DNA from: Chloroflexota bacterium
Lineage (GTDB): Bacteria; Chloroflexota; Dehalococcoidia; DSTF01; RBG-16-68-14
Assembly (NCBI GenBank): GCA_022563135.1
Contig: JADFNZ010000015.1
Coordinates: 1 to 18,841 of the forward strand
DNA: 18,841 bases
Reading direction: 5' to 3'
Numbering within the stretch: the stretch's first letter is position 1; each line of letters starts with the position of its first letter. Below the pieces are notes generated by a model that saw only the letters and a program-made list of their open reading frames with translations, did no database searches and was not told the DNA's origin. This document shows, one piece after another, positions 1-7,530 of the stretch. Made by a program: the position numbers and the translations under genes.

Positions 1-29
1 AAGCTCGTCCTCCGGCGAACGACGAGCTT
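1..29. repeat. 9-bp inverted repeat at contig start
   Basis: AAGCTCGTC (1-9) is matched exactly by its reverse complement GACGAGCTT (21-29) around an 11-base loop. It lies inside the open tyrS frame at the very edge of the window. It may be a genuine RNA hairpin in the tyrS 5' coding region or a fold-back artefact at an assembly end. Confidence 0.5.
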
Positions 30-1226
30 CACTCCATCACCACGCGCGGCGTGATCGAGATCGTCCCTGAGCAGGAGTTCCTGGACGCGCTCACGTCGGG
101 CAGAAAGCTACGGCTCAAGCTGGGGCTGGACCCCAGCAAGCCGGACCTGCACATCGGCCACGGCATCCTCCTGCGCAAGCTTCGCCTGCTCCAGGAGCTG
201 GGCCACCAGGTCGTGCTCATCGTAGGCGACTGGACGGCGCAGATCGGCGACCCGAGCGGTCAGTCTGTCACCAGGCCCATGCTCACCGCAGAGGAGGTGC
301 GGGCAAACGCGGAGACCTACATGCGCCAGTTCTTCCACGTGGTCGATAAAAAGCGAACCGAAGTCCGCTGGCAGAGCGAGTGGTTCGACGAGTTCAGCCT
401 CGCCGACGTGATTCGCCTCACAGGTCGCTTCACCGTCGCGCAGATGCTCCAGCGCGAGGACTTTCGCAAGCGCTTCGATGCGCAGCAGCCGCTGGGCATC
501 CACGAGCTGCTCTACCCGCTCCTCCAGGCCTACGATTCAGTCGCCATCGAGGCGGACGTGGAGTTCGGCGGCTCCGACCAGCTCTTCAACCTGCTCGTCG
601 GTCGAGAGCTCCAGCAGGCGATGAGCCAGCGGCCACAGATCGTCTTCGTCATGCGCCTGCTCGTCGGCCCGGACGGCGCGCAGAAGATGACCAAGAGCCT
701 GGGTAATACGATCGACTTTGAGGACCCGCCGAGCGAGCAGTACGGCAAGACGATGTCCGTGCCGGACAGCGCCCTACCCGACTACCTCGAGCTCGCCACG
801 GACCTGCCGGACGAAGAGGTGGCCTACCTGCTGCGCCAGCTCCAGGAGCGCGCCGTCAACCCCATGGAGGTGAAGAAGCGCGTGGCCCGGGAGATCGTCG
901 CCCAGTTCCACGGCGAGGCGGCGGCTCAGGAGGCGGAGCGCGAGTTCGAGCGAACGTTTCAGCAAGGAGAGCTGCCCGAGGATGTCGCAGAATATCCGCT
1001 CTCGTTCGCGGCGGAGGAGACGACGGCAGACCTCGCCACACTGCTCGCCCAGGCCAAGGTAACCGCCAGCCGCAGCGAAGCGCGCCGCCTGCTGGCACAA
1101 GGCGCGATTGAAGTCGATGGCGTCAGGGCGAACAGCCTGCGTCCACCCCTCCGGCCAGGCTCCATCATCCGCGTCGGCAAGCACCGCTTCCTGCGCATAG
1201 TCGACGCAGGCGAGAAGCGCTCCTAA
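3..1226 (+). CDS. tyrS: Tyrosyl-tRNA synthetase, 5' end cut by window edge
   Basis: Class I aminoacyl-tRNA synthetase that charges tRNA-Tyr in the cytoplasm. Numbered from the GTG at 51, the Rossmann catalytic domain carries the HIGH motif as HIGHG (34-38), the tyrosine/tRNA-site segment GSDQLFN (174-180) and the KMSKS loop as KMTKS (212-216). An S4-like RNA-binding domain fills roughly residues 330-391. The frame is open back to base 3, and the codons before 51 read ...ELHSITTRG. This fits the family pattern in which an RG-x-EIV segment follows a short N-terminal helix. The GTG at 51 is therefore probably internal, with the true start a few codons off the window. Length from base 3 is 407 codons, near the usual 400-420 of the TyrZ-like branch with a short insertion. 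No T-box or promoter can be judged because the leader is missing. Confidence 0.95.
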   Translation, partial: ARPPANDELHSITTRGVIEIVPEQEFLDALTSGRKLRLKLGLDPSKPDLHIGHGILLRKLRLLQELGHQVVLIVGDWTAQIGDPSGQSVTRPMLTAEEVRANAETYMRQFFHVVDKKRTEVRWQSEWFDEFSLADVIRLTGRFTVAQMLQREDFRKRFDAQQPLGIHELLYPLLQAYDSVAIEADVEFGGSDQLFNLLVGRELQQAMSQRPQIVFVMRLLVGPDGAQKMTKSLGNTIDFEDPPSEQYGKTMSVPDSALPDYLELATDLPDEEVAYLLRQLQERAVNPMEVKKRVAREIVAQFHGEAAAQEAEREFERTFQQGELPEDVAEYPLSFAAEETTADLATLLAQAKVTASRSEARRLLAQGAIEVDGVRANSLRPPLRPGSIIRVGKHRFLRIVDAGEKRS

Positions 1227-1267
1227 GGGAACCCGCCCTCTCCGCATTCGCCTTTGCCTTCGCAACA

Positions 1268-1276
1268 TGTTACGCT
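1268..1276 (+). promoter_or_regulatory. Candidate extended -10 promoter for the 1305 gene
   Basis: TGTTACGCT matches the extended -10 form TGn-TAnnnT. A weak TTCGCC lies 18 bases upstream of TACGCT. Transcription would start near 1283, about 22 bases before the ATG at 1305 and at the purine-rich ribosome-binding stretch. It lies 42 bases after the tyrS stop, so the gene could be expressed independently of tyrS. Judged by eye only. Confidence 0.3.
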
Positions 1277-1304
1277 CTGTAGGAAGGGAGGAGCGCGGCA
1301 GCCT

Positions 1305-1793
1305 ATGGATTCCCACTTCCACGTCGACGTGAGCGAGATCCGGCGCAGCATCGACACGGGCGAGGTGATCGCGCTCTACTTCCCGCTCTTGCGGAAGACG
1401 CTCCTCATGGACACGCGGACGAACGCCATCGACGGCCCGATGATCCGGGTGGTACCGATGGCGTCATCGCCGCAGGAACGCTTCAGGGAGCTCGTGCGGA
1501 TGCGCCCGCGCTTCTCCAAGCCGGAGAGCATCACGCTCATCCAGTGGCCCAAGTACGTCGCGAGCCTCGTTCGCCTGGAGGTCTGGGACCAGATCGTGCG
1601 CCGTTTCCTCGAGCTCGGCCCGCCAGAGATCGTCCGCCACTGCGAGGAGTGCCTCAACGAGCTGCGCAATGTGGAGCGGGAAGAGCTGGCGCGCGCCATC
1701 ACAGGCGAGAACTATGAGAGCATCTGGGAAGCCTCCGGCGTCTACGGAAGCGAGGAGGCCGAGGTGGACGAGGAGGAAGACGAAGGAGCCTGA
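1305..1793 (+). CDS. Uncharacterised protein with acidic C-terminal tail
   Basis: A 162-residue soluble protein that I do not recognise. The ATG at 1305 is preferred over an upstream in-frame TTG (1254) because the purine-rich stretch AGGAAGGGAGGAG (1281-1293) lies just before it and would be coding otherwise. The N-terminal half is beta-like (VIALYFPLLRKTLLMDTR), followed by a conserved-looking segment RMRPRFSKPESITLIQWP and an amphipathic helical region with two Cys (HCEECLNELRNVE, about 112-124). It ends in a strongly acidic tail (EEAEVDEEEDEGA). There is no signal peptide or membrane segment. It follows tyrS by 78 bases and ends 30 bases before an intrinsic terminator, so it is the last gene of its transcript. 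Function unknown. The acidic tail could serve protein or RNA-polymerase contacts, but that is speculation. Confidence 0.8.
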   Translation: MDSHFHVDVSEIRRSIDTGEVIALYFPLLRKTLLMDTRTNAIDGPMIRVVPMASSPQERFRELVRMRPRFSKPESITLIQWPKYVASLVRLEVWDQIVRRFLELGPPEIVRHCEECLNELRNVEREELARAITGENYESIWEASGVYGSEEAEVDEEEDEGA

Positions 1794-1823
1794 GACGGCT
1801 CACTCCAGAACGAAATCGTAGAC

Positions 1824-1852
1824 AGCGGGCGGACCAGAGTCGCCCGCTTTTC
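1824..1852 (+). terminator. Rho-independent terminator
   Basis: A perfect 8-bp stem, AGCGGGCG (1824-1831) with CGCCCGCT (1841-1848), encloses a 9-base loop and runs directly into TTTTCCTTT. It lies 30 bases after the stop of the 1305-1793 gene. The opposite strand has no T-run after the stem, so it should act on the plus strand only, ahead of the converging EF-G-like gene. Confidence 0.88.
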
Positions 1853-1887
1853 CTTTCAGCCGTGATCGGGCCGGCAGGAACGCCGCC

Positions 1888-3948
1888 CTACGAAGCCGCC
1901 TCCGCGCTCTGCGACAGCTTCTGAGCGACGTGGGCCGGCACCTCTTCGTAGTGGCTCATCTCCATGGTGTAGTGGCCACGGCCCTGGGTGATGGAGCGCA
2001 GGTCCGTTGCATACCGTTGCACCTCCGCCAGCGGCGCCCGCGCCTCGATCACCGTCAGCGCCCCCTGGGGAGTCATCCCTTGCACCTTCGCCCGCTTGCC
2101 GTTGAGATCACTGAGCACGTCTCCCGTGTTCGCCTCCGGCACGGTAATGCGCAGGTTGACGACCGGCTCGAGCAGCACAGGGCTGGCCTGCTGCACGCCT
2201 TGCTTGAGGGCCTGGCCGCCAGCGATCTTGAAGGCCATCTCCGAGGAGTCGACAGGGTGCTCCTTGCCGTCATAGAGGGTGACGCGCAGATCCACCAGCG
2301 GATGGCTGGCGAGCACGCCTTCTCCCATCGCCTCGCGGACGCCTTTCTCCACCGCCGGGATGTACGCCTTGGGCACGTGGCCACCGACGATCTTGTTCAC
2401 GAACTCGAAGCCTGACCCGCGCTCCATCGGCTCGATCTCGAGCGCGACGCGGGCGTACTGGCCATGGCCCCCGCTCTGCTTCTTATGGATGAACTCCGAT
2501 CGCTCGGTGGCGGTCACCGTCTCCTTGTAGGGTACTTTCGGCGTCTGGAGATCGACCTCTACGCCGAACTTTCGTTTCATCCGCTCCGCCGCCACTTCGA
2601 TGTGTGACTCACCAAGCCCCGAGATGATCGTCTCGTTCGTGTCGGCCTCGCGATGCACACGCAGACTCGGGTCCTCTTCCGCGATCCGCGCGAGGGCCGG
2701 GCCGAGCTTGTCCATGTCGGCTTTCGTCTTGGGAGAGACGGCCAGCCCGTACGAGGGGAAGGGAAAGGTCACCGGATCCAAGATCAGCGCCCGCTCCCGC
2801 GTGCTGAGCGTATCGCCCGTCGTCGTCTCGCCAAGCTTAGCCACCGCGCCGATGTCGCCCGCGATCAGCTTCCCCGTATGCTCCTGCGCCTTGCCCCGAA
2901 GATAGAAGAGCTGGGCCACTCGTTCTTGAACTTTGCGAGTGCTGTTCCAGACCTGGGAATCGGCCGGCAACGTTCCAGACACGACCCGCAGATAGGTGAG
3001 CTTCCCCACGTACTGATCGGCGCTCGTCTTGAAAGCGAGCACGGCTAAGGGACCCGCGGCGTCCGCGGTCAGCTCCACCTCCGCGCCGCTCCCGTCCTGC
3101 GCAACCACGCTCTCCCCATCAAGCGGCGACGGGGCATAGTCCGCGAGAGCATCGAGCGCGCGCGCAACGGCGATGTTCTTCGTAGCCGAGCCCGCGAGAA
3201 TCGGCACGATGCTGCCCGAGCGCACGCCCGCCCTCAACCCTTCGCGCAGCTCGTCCGTGCTCAGCTCCACGCCTTCGAGATACTTGTTAATCAGCTCATC
3301 GTTCGTCTCGGCCACCGCCTCGACGAGCTGCTCGCGATAGGAGGCGACCCCTGAGGCGACCGATTCGGGCACATCCGCGGGATCGCCCCCTTCGCCCAGG
3401 AACGCCCGCAGTTCGAGGAGGTCTGCCACGCCCTGAAAGGCGTCCTGCGCGCCGATCGGCACCTGCAGAGGCACACACTTCTTGCCGAAGCGCTCCCGGA
3501 GCTGCTGCACGGCCGCAGCGAAGTCTGCGTTCTCCCGATCCATGCGATTGACGAAGACCAGCCTGGGGAGGGAACGCTCGTCAGCGTATCCCCACGCGAG
3601 GTCGGTCCCGACCTCGACGCCGGCAACCGCATCGACCACGATGAGCGCGGCGTCTGCGGCGCGCACGCCTTGCTTAACCTCGCCCTGGAAATCGGCATAG
3701 CCCGGCGTATCGAGCAGGTTGAGCTTGCGGCCGTTCCACTCGCATGGAACGAGAGAGAGGCTGATGCTGATCTGCCGCTTGATCTCGTCCGGATCGTGGT
3801 CCGAGGTGGTGTTCCCGTCAGCGATCGTGCCTAGGCGTGTCACTGCGCCGGAGACGAAGAGCGCCGCCTCCGAAAGGGACGTCTTGCCGGTGCCGCCGTG
3901 GCCCAGCAGGACGACATTGCGAATACTCTTGGTCTCGTATTCTTTCAT
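1888..3948 (-). CDS. EF-G-2-like translational GTPase
   Basis: A 686-residue paralogue of elongation factor G. The G domain shows G1 GHGGTGKT (16-23), switch II DTPGYADF (80-87), G4 NRMD (134-137) and a G5-like GSATKN. Domains II-V follow, with the domain IV region KKQSGGHGQYARV and a family-typical C terminus (HYTMEMSHYEEVPAHVAQKL). Switch II has Tyr at the position where canonical EF-G has the His of DTPGH. As I recall, this Tyr is shared with the Thermus EF-G-2 type. The protein therefore belongs to the FusA2/EF-G-2 group rather than the main fusA, and its exact role in translocation or stress is not settled for the family. The start at ATG 3948 has GGGAG eight to nine bases upstream. A longer open frame to 4245 runs past the promoter and is rejected. 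Divergent from the 4115 gene. Confidence 0.93.
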   Translation of the reverse strand: MKEYETKSIRNVVLLGHGGTGKTSLSEAALFVSGAVTRLGTIADGNTTSDHDPDEIKRQISISLSLVPCEWNGRKLNLLDTPGYADFQGEVKQGVRAADAALIVVDAVAGVEVGTDLAWGYADERSLPRLVFVNRMDRENADFAAAVQQLRERFGKKCVPLQVPIGAQDAFQGVADLLELRAFLGEGGDPADVPESVASGVASYREQLVEAVAETNDELINKYLEGVELSTDELREGLRAGVRSGSIVPILAGSATKNIAVARALDALADYAPSPLDGESVVAQDGSGAEVELTADAAGPLAVLAFKTSADQYVGKLTYLRVVSGTLPADSQVWNSTRKVQERVAQLFYLRGKAQEHTGKLIAGDIGAVAKLGETTTGDTLSTRERALILDPVTFPFPSYGLAVSPKTKADMDKLGPALARIAEEDPSLRVHREADTNETIISGLGESHIEVAAERMKRKFGVEVDLQTPKVPYKETVTATERSEFIHKKQSGGHGQYARVALEIEPMERGSGFEFVNKIVGGHVPKAYIPAVEKGVREAMGEGVLASHPLVDLRVTLYDGKEHPVDSSEMAFKIAGGQALKQGVQQASPVLLEPVVNLRITVPEANTGDVLSDLNGKRAKVQGMTPQGALTVIEARAPLAEVQRYATDLRSITQGRGHYTMEMSHYEEVPAHVAQKLSQSAEAAS

Positions 3949-4024
3949 GCGCGGGACTCCCGTGGGAAGACAAATGCCACACACCTGCGCGAAGGGTACG
4001 AAACGCCCAGCGCGGTCGCCTCGG

Positions 4025-4053
4025 ATTGTACCGCAGGGGTTAGAGGCGGGCAA
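4025..4053 (-). promoter_or_regulatory. Sigma70-type promoter of the EF-G-2-like gene
   Basis: Read leftward: TTGCCC (4053-4048), a 17-base spacer, TACAAT (4030-4025). It matches TTGACA at four of six bases and TATAAT at five of six. Predicted transcription start is near 4018, giving a leader of about 70 bases before the ATG at 3948. It is the best promoter match in the window. Confidence 0.6.
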
Positions 4054-4100
4054 GAAGCGCCACGGCGTCGCGGCTGGCGCCAAACTTCTGGCTTGTGTAG

Positions 4101-4106
4101 GATAAT
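4101..4106 (+). promoter_or_regulatory. Candidate -10 box just before the 4115 gene
   Basis: GATAAT (or the overlapping TAGGAT at 4098-4103) ends 8-11 bases before the ATG at 4115. No convincing -35 is seen. If used, transcription would begin within about 5 bases of the start codon, giving a near-leaderless mRNA. This fits the lack of a Shine-Dalgarno sequence there. Confidence 0.3.
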
Positions 4107-4114
4107 GGGCGGCT

Positions 4115-4465
4115 ATGGCTGCAGAGGTTAGCGGGTGGGCGATCGTGTTTCGCGGCTGCGACGAATCGCGCGGCGATTGCAGCGCGGCGCGGTTCGATGT
4201 GACGCCGCCGGGCGGCGTTCTTACCACCGTTGAGGTGCGCACCACGGTTCAGATCGAGCACATCCTGGCACTAGAGCTGGGGAAGGAGCAAATCGACGCA
4301 CCGGCGCGGGAGGCGATCCTTTCGGTTGCCGGTCGTCAGCTCATCGAGGCGCAGCTAGCGGACGGGAAGGCGATAGAGCCCATCCTCTGCCTGGATTCCC
4401 GCCTCTTCCGCCTCCCCGGCGCCGAACGCCGCCTTCTGCAGGAGTGCGGCCTGCTGGCCGGGTAA
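4115..4465 (+). CDS. Uncharacterised 116-residue protein
   Basis: A small soluble protein that I do not recognise. The first half is beta-rich (GWAIVFRGCDESRGDC...VLTTVEVRTTVQIEHILALEL) and the second half looks helical and ends RLLQECGLLAG. The ATG at 4115 has no Shine-Dalgarno sequence but a -10-like box just upstream, so it may be translated from a nearly leaderless mRNA. It is divergent from the EF-G-2-like gene (166 bases between start codons) and lies 107 bases before rsmG on the same strand. Codon use and G+C match the neighbours, and the frame is closed by a stop right before a hairpin. I call it a real gene with moderate confidence. No role can be assigned. Confidence 0.6.
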   Translation: MAAEVSGWAIVFRGCDESRGDCSAARFDVTPPGGVLTTVEVRTTVQIEHILALELGKEQIDAPAREAILSVAGRQLIEAQLADGKAIEPILCLDSRLFRLPGAERRLLQECGLLAG

Positions 4466-4471
4466 AAGGCT

Positions 4472-4504
4472 GTTCGGCTCGACCTGCTGGTGGCCGAGTC
4501 GAAC
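4472..4504 (+). repeat. Hairpin in the 4465-4573 intergenic space
   Basis: GTTCGGCTCG (4472-4481) pairs with CGAGTCGAAC (4495-4504), 10 bp with one G-U, around a 13-base loop, starting 7 bases after the stop of the upstream gene. No T-run follows on the plus strand. On the minus strand the stem is followed by AGCCTTTTA. It may be a weak terminator, processing site or RNA stabiliser before rsmG. Confidence 0.4.
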
Positions 4505-4572
4505 ACGGAACGGCATCGCGCCTAACGGCGCCTGTGTCCCGCGAGCCATTGTACTCCCAGGAGAGGATATCT

Positions 4573-5289
4573 ATGCTTTCGCTTCTCACGGATGGCGTTC
4601 AGGAGCTTGGCCTCACGCTGACCAAGCAGCAGGTTGAGCGCTTCGAGACGTACTACGAGATGCTGACGGAGTGGTCGGAGCGCATCAGCCTCACGGCGAT
4701 TCGCGATCTCGAGGGCGTGCAGAAGCGCCACTTTCTGGAGTCCGCCTCCATCATCCCAGTGCTGGCCGACCAGGGACTCACGCTGCGGGACCGGTCCCTC
4801 ATCGACGTAGGCAGCGGGACAGGCGTTCCGGGCATCCCGCTGAAGATCCTGGAGCCCAGCCTCCGCCTCACCCTCGTCGAGGCAAAGCGGCGAAAGGCGC
4901 AGTTCCTCGAAGCCGTCCTTCCTGTGCTCGGCCTCTCCGACGTCACAGTCGTCACGCAACGCGCCGAGCAGGCCGCCCGGGACCCAGACCACCGCGACCA
5001 GTACGACTTCGCCATCGCGAAAGCGCTCGCGCCCATGCGGACGCTGGCCGAGCTGATGCTGCCGTTCGTCACGATGGGAGGCGTGGCGATTGCGCCGAAG
5101 GGCAGCGACGCCGAGAACGAGGTGAAAGAAGCCCATCTCGCGATCGAGACGCTCAAGGGCTCCGTGCGGGCCGTGGCGCCGCTACCTCTGTCAGACCCGG
5201 CGCAGCAGGTGATTCTGGTAGACAAGGACCTCCCTACCCCGCTGCGCTACCCGCGACGCCCCGGTGTGCCAGCGAAGCGCCCTCTCTAG
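4573..5289 (+). CDS. rsmG: 16S rRNA (guanine-527 N7) methyltransferase RsmG
   Basis: SAM-dependent methyltransferase that modifies G527 of 16S rRNA; loss in other bacteria gives low-level streptomycin resistance. The 238-residue protein has the family N-terminal helices, the RHFLES segment (52-57, usually RHIxDS), the SAM-binding loop DVGSGTGVPGIPL (78-90), the acidic ribose contact VEAK (102-105), YDFAIAKAL (144-152) and the C-terminal YPRRPGVPAKRPL signature. The start at ATG 4573 is set by a strong AGGAGAGG (4559-4566) with 6-base spacing. A longer open frame from 4444 lies in the intergenic hairpin region and is rejected. Here rsmG is not beside gidA/mnmG or parAB, its common partners. 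Confidence 0.96.
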   Translation: MLSLLTDGVQELGLTLTKQQVERFETYYEMLTEWSERISLTAIRDLEGVQKRHFLESASIIPVLADQGLTLRDRSLIDVGSGTGVPGIPLKILEPSLRLTLVEAKRRKAQFLEAVLPVLGLSDVTVVTQRAEQAARDPDHRDQYDFAIAKALAPMRTLAELMLPFVTMGGVAIAPKGSDAENEVKEAHLAIETLKGSVRAVAPLPLSDPAQQVILVDKDLPTPLRYPRRPGVPAKRPL

Positions 5290-5313
5290 CAGCGCCGCTG
5301 CCTCCGCACCCAA

Positions 5314-5322
5314 TGCTACACT
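5314..5322 (+). promoter_or_regulatory. Candidate extended -10 promoter for the 5390 gene
   Basis: TGCTACACT is an extended -10 motif (TGn-TACACT). The identical nonamer occurs on the minus strand before the ferredoxin genes (9480-9488). Predicted start near 5329, about 60 bases before the ATG at 5390. No good -35 is seen. Confidence 0.4.
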
Positions 5323-5389
5323 GTGACCCGATCAGCGCCCAAACAAGCCACTCGCACGGCTGCGTCAGCCCTGAAGGAGCACCACCGCC

Positions 5390-6055
5390 ATGTCCACATC
5401 ACCCCGCATTGACCTCGACGTCCTGTTCGGGCGTCTGCAGCGGCTGATCAGGCTGGACACCACGGTCTTCGACGAGGTCAGGAACGACCCGGCGGCGACG
5501 GTTCCGGCGGTGGCTGTGGCGGTCGTGTCCACCTTGCTTGCCGCCCTGGGTGGCTGGCTCTGGTGGTGGATCAAGGACTTCCCAAGTCTGGGCGACGTCT
5601 TCCTCGAGTCGGTCATCTTCGGCACGCTCTTTTCGGTCGCGCTCTGGATCGTGTGGCTGCTCGTCGCATGGGTCGTGCTCACCCAGATCTTCAGCGAGGA
5701 GGCGGACTGGCAGCAGATGCTCCGCACGATGGGCATGGCGGCAGCGCCACTGGCGCTCTCCTTCGCCATGTTCATCCCCGGCATCAGCTTTGGCGTTGGC
5801 CTCGCCTCCGTGGCGCTCTTCTTCGGGCTGACCACCATCGCCATCCAAGCGGTGACGCCCGCCAACCCGGCCCGCGTGCTGGTGGCCAACCTGGGCGGCT
5901 TCGCCGTGTGGGCGATCGTCTTGACGCTTCTCGTCAACTCAGATAGCTTTCTGGCGCCGGGCATCTTCCTCTTCGACGCTCCGAGCGAGGCGCTGAGCGA
6001 CATCTCCGATTTCTTCGGAGACTTTAATTTCGACCCGGGAGACTTCCTCGAGTAG
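5390..6055 (+). CDS. Yip1-domain-like integral membrane protein
   Basis: A 221-residue membrane protein with about five hydrophobic segments (roughly 35-60, 75-100, 115-132, 133-155, 162-184), a short cytosolic N terminus and an acidic, Phe-rich C-terminal tail (DISDFFGDFNFDPGDFLE). The arrangement (N-terminal FDEVRNDP segment, long first hydrophobic segment, PLALSFAMFIPG loop) resembles bacterial Yip1-family proteins, whose function is poorly known. The ATG at 5390 is preceded by AAGGAG with about 11-base spacing. It follows rsmG by 100 bases that contain an extended -10, so it is probably transcribed on its own or with the MFS gene downstream (97 bases on). Family assignment is by pattern, not by a search. 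Confidence 0.75.
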   Translation: MSTSPRIDLDVLFGRLQRLIRLDTTVFDEVRNDPAATVPAVAVAVVSTLLAALGGWLWWWIKDFPSLGDVFLESVIFGTLFSVALWIVWLLVAWVVLTQIFSEEADWQQMLRTMGMAAAPLALSFAMFIPGISFGVGLASVALFFGLTTIAIQAVTPANPARVLVANLGGFAVWAIVLTLLVNSDSFLAPGIFLFDAPSEALSDISDFFGDFNFDPGDFLE

Positions 6056-6131
6056 CCCGCCCAGCCGCATCCTGAAAGAGGCGGGCCGGCAGCGGGCTCT
6101 CTTGTATCATGGTGCGGGTGGATCGCCTAGC

Positions 6132-6146
6132 GCGGCGGCCCGCCGC
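6132..6146. repeat. Perfect inverted repeat just upstream of the MFS start codon
   Basis: GCGGCGG (6132-6138), a single C, then CCGCCGC (6140-6146): a 7-bp perfect dyad ending five bases before the ATG at 6152, exactly where a Shine-Dalgarno would lie. As RNA it can form a 6-bp GC stem with a three-base loop. It could be an operator or a translation-blocking hairpin. Confidence 0.5.
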
Positions 6147-6151
6147 ACGCT

Positions 6152-7426
6152 ATGACGCAGCTCTCTGCACAGGACCGCCGCGCCTTCGAGGCCAACATCT
6201 GGAAGGGCTACCTCCTTCACTTTCTCGTCCACTTCCAGCTCTGGTGGTCGATCTGGGTGCTCTACCTGACGGACTTCCGCGGCCTGTCGCTCACCCAGGT
6301 CGCGGTGCTGGAGGCGCTCTTCTGGGGAAGCGCAGTGCTCGCGGAGGTGCCGACAGGCGCCGTCGCGGATCGCTTCGGCCGGAGGACCTCGCTCGCGCTG
6401 GGGGCGGCGAGCACGGCGGTCGCGGTGCTGGTCTTCGGGCTCGCAGGAAGCTATTGGCTGCTGCTCGTGTCATACATCGCGTGGGCGCTGGGGTTCGCGT
6501 TCCTCTCCGGGGCCGAGCATGCCCTCCTCTACGAAAGTCTCAAAGAGCTGGGGCGGGCGGGCGAGTTCCAGCGCGTTGCGGGCCGCCTCGGGGCCATTCT
6601 CTCGTTCGCCGCGCTCGCCGGCGGGCTCGCGGGCGCGCCGATCGCAGCGGCGACCGACCTCTCGATACCGGTGCTGCTGAGCGCCGCCATCGTTGCGCCG
6701 GCCTTCCTCGTCGCCCTGAGCATGCGCGAACCGCCGTTGCCGAAGGGCGAAGTGCGCTTGACCTACGGCGCGCTGCTGCGCGAGAGCGCCCGTACGGCGA
6801 CACGCCTGCCGCCGGTGCGCACGATGCTCATCCTCTCGTCGCTGCTGGCCGGCATTACCTTTGCGCCCCAGCTCTTCATGCAGCCATTTCTCACCGGCCA
6901 CGGCATCGACGTCGCCTTCGTCGGCTTCCTGCAAACACCGGTGCGTGTGATGGGGATCGCCGGCGCGCTGATCGCGTACAGTGCGACGACCCGGCTCGGC
7001 ACCCGCGGAGCGTTCCTGACCGCGCCGCTGATCCTCGTGGCCGCCTACGTCATGCTAGGCGCATGGGACAGCGTCTACGCCTTCGCCGCCTTCCCGCTCG
7101 TCGCGTTCGTGAACGCACTGCTGCTGCCGACGGCGACCGACTACCTCAACCGGCGCATCCCGAACAACCAACGCGCGACCGTCCTGTCGCTGCGGACGAT
7201 GCTGGTCAGCCTCTGGGCGGCTCTGCTGACGCCCGCGATGGGCGTAGCCGCCGACGCCCTCTCGCTGCGCGCCGCATTCTGGATCTCCGCCGCGGTCGTC
7301 GCCTTCGCGATACCGGTCGCGCTCGCTCTCTGGCTGCGCGCGGACCGAAACGAGAGCGAGGCGGCCACCGTGACGGCAGCCGAGCCCGGCGCTAGCGGGA
7401 GAGATGTGAACGGGCAGCAAGAATAA
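6152..7426 (+). CDS. Major facilitator superfamily permease
   Basis: A 424-residue inner-membrane transporter with a 12-helix hydrophobicity pattern. MFS motif A lies between helices 2 and 3 (GAVADRFGRRTSLALG, about residues 69-84). A central cytosolic loop (SMREPPLPKGEVRLTYG) separates the two halves, with a second basic TTRLGTRG turn in the C-terminal half. The substrate cannot be read from sequence; its best guess is drug or small-molecule export. ATG 6152 is the first usable start after an in-frame stop at 6128-6130, and it has no Shine-Dalgarno but a GC-rich dyad immediately upstream. A weak TATCAT (6104-6109) may be the -10. It converges with the CoA-transferase gene, leaving 104 bases between them with only a 6-bp CTAAGC/GCTTAG hairpin. 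Confidence 0.9.
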   Translation: MTQLSAQDRRAFEANIWKGYLLHFLVHFQLWWSIWVLYLTDFRGLSLTQVAVLEALFWGSAVLAEVPTGAVADRFGRRTSLALGAASTAVAVLVFGLAGSYWLLLVSYIAWALGFAFLSGAEHALLYESLKELGRAGEFQRVAGRLGAILSFAALAGGLAGAPIAAATDLSIPVLLSAAIVAPAFLVALSMREPPLPKGEVRLTYGALLRESARTATRLPPVRTMLILSSLLAGITFAPQLFMQPFLTGHGIDVAFVGFLQTPVRVMGIAGALIAYSATTRLGTRGAFLTAPLILVAAYVMLGAWDSVYAFAAFPLVAFVNALLLPTATDYLNRRIPNNQRATVLSLRTMLVSLWAALLTPAMGVAADALSLRAAFWISAAVVAFAIPVALALWLRADRNESEAATVTAAEPGASGRDVNGQQE

Positions 7427-7530
7427 GCCAGTGAGCTTCCGCGCAGCCGCCTGGATTATCTAAGCGGTGCTGGGCTTAGGAGCGCATCGGTCATCCTGCC
7501 TATGGAACCGCTTGCGGCGATACGCGCGCG

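Noticed and set aside
3949..4245. N-terminal extension of the EF-G-2-like gene to 4245
   Set aside because: It would run through the TTGCCC/TACAAT promoter and the divergent gene's start. Family homology and the Shine-Dalgarno both support ATG 3948.
6109..7395. Plus-strand 428-residue open frame overlapping the MFS permease
   Set aside because: Arg/Ala/Gly-rich frame-shifted shadow of a gene with clear membrane helices and motif A.
7460..7480. CTAAGC/GCTTAG hairpin between the convergent MFS and CoA-transferase genes as a bidirectional terminator
   Set aside because: Only six base pairs and no T-tract on either side.
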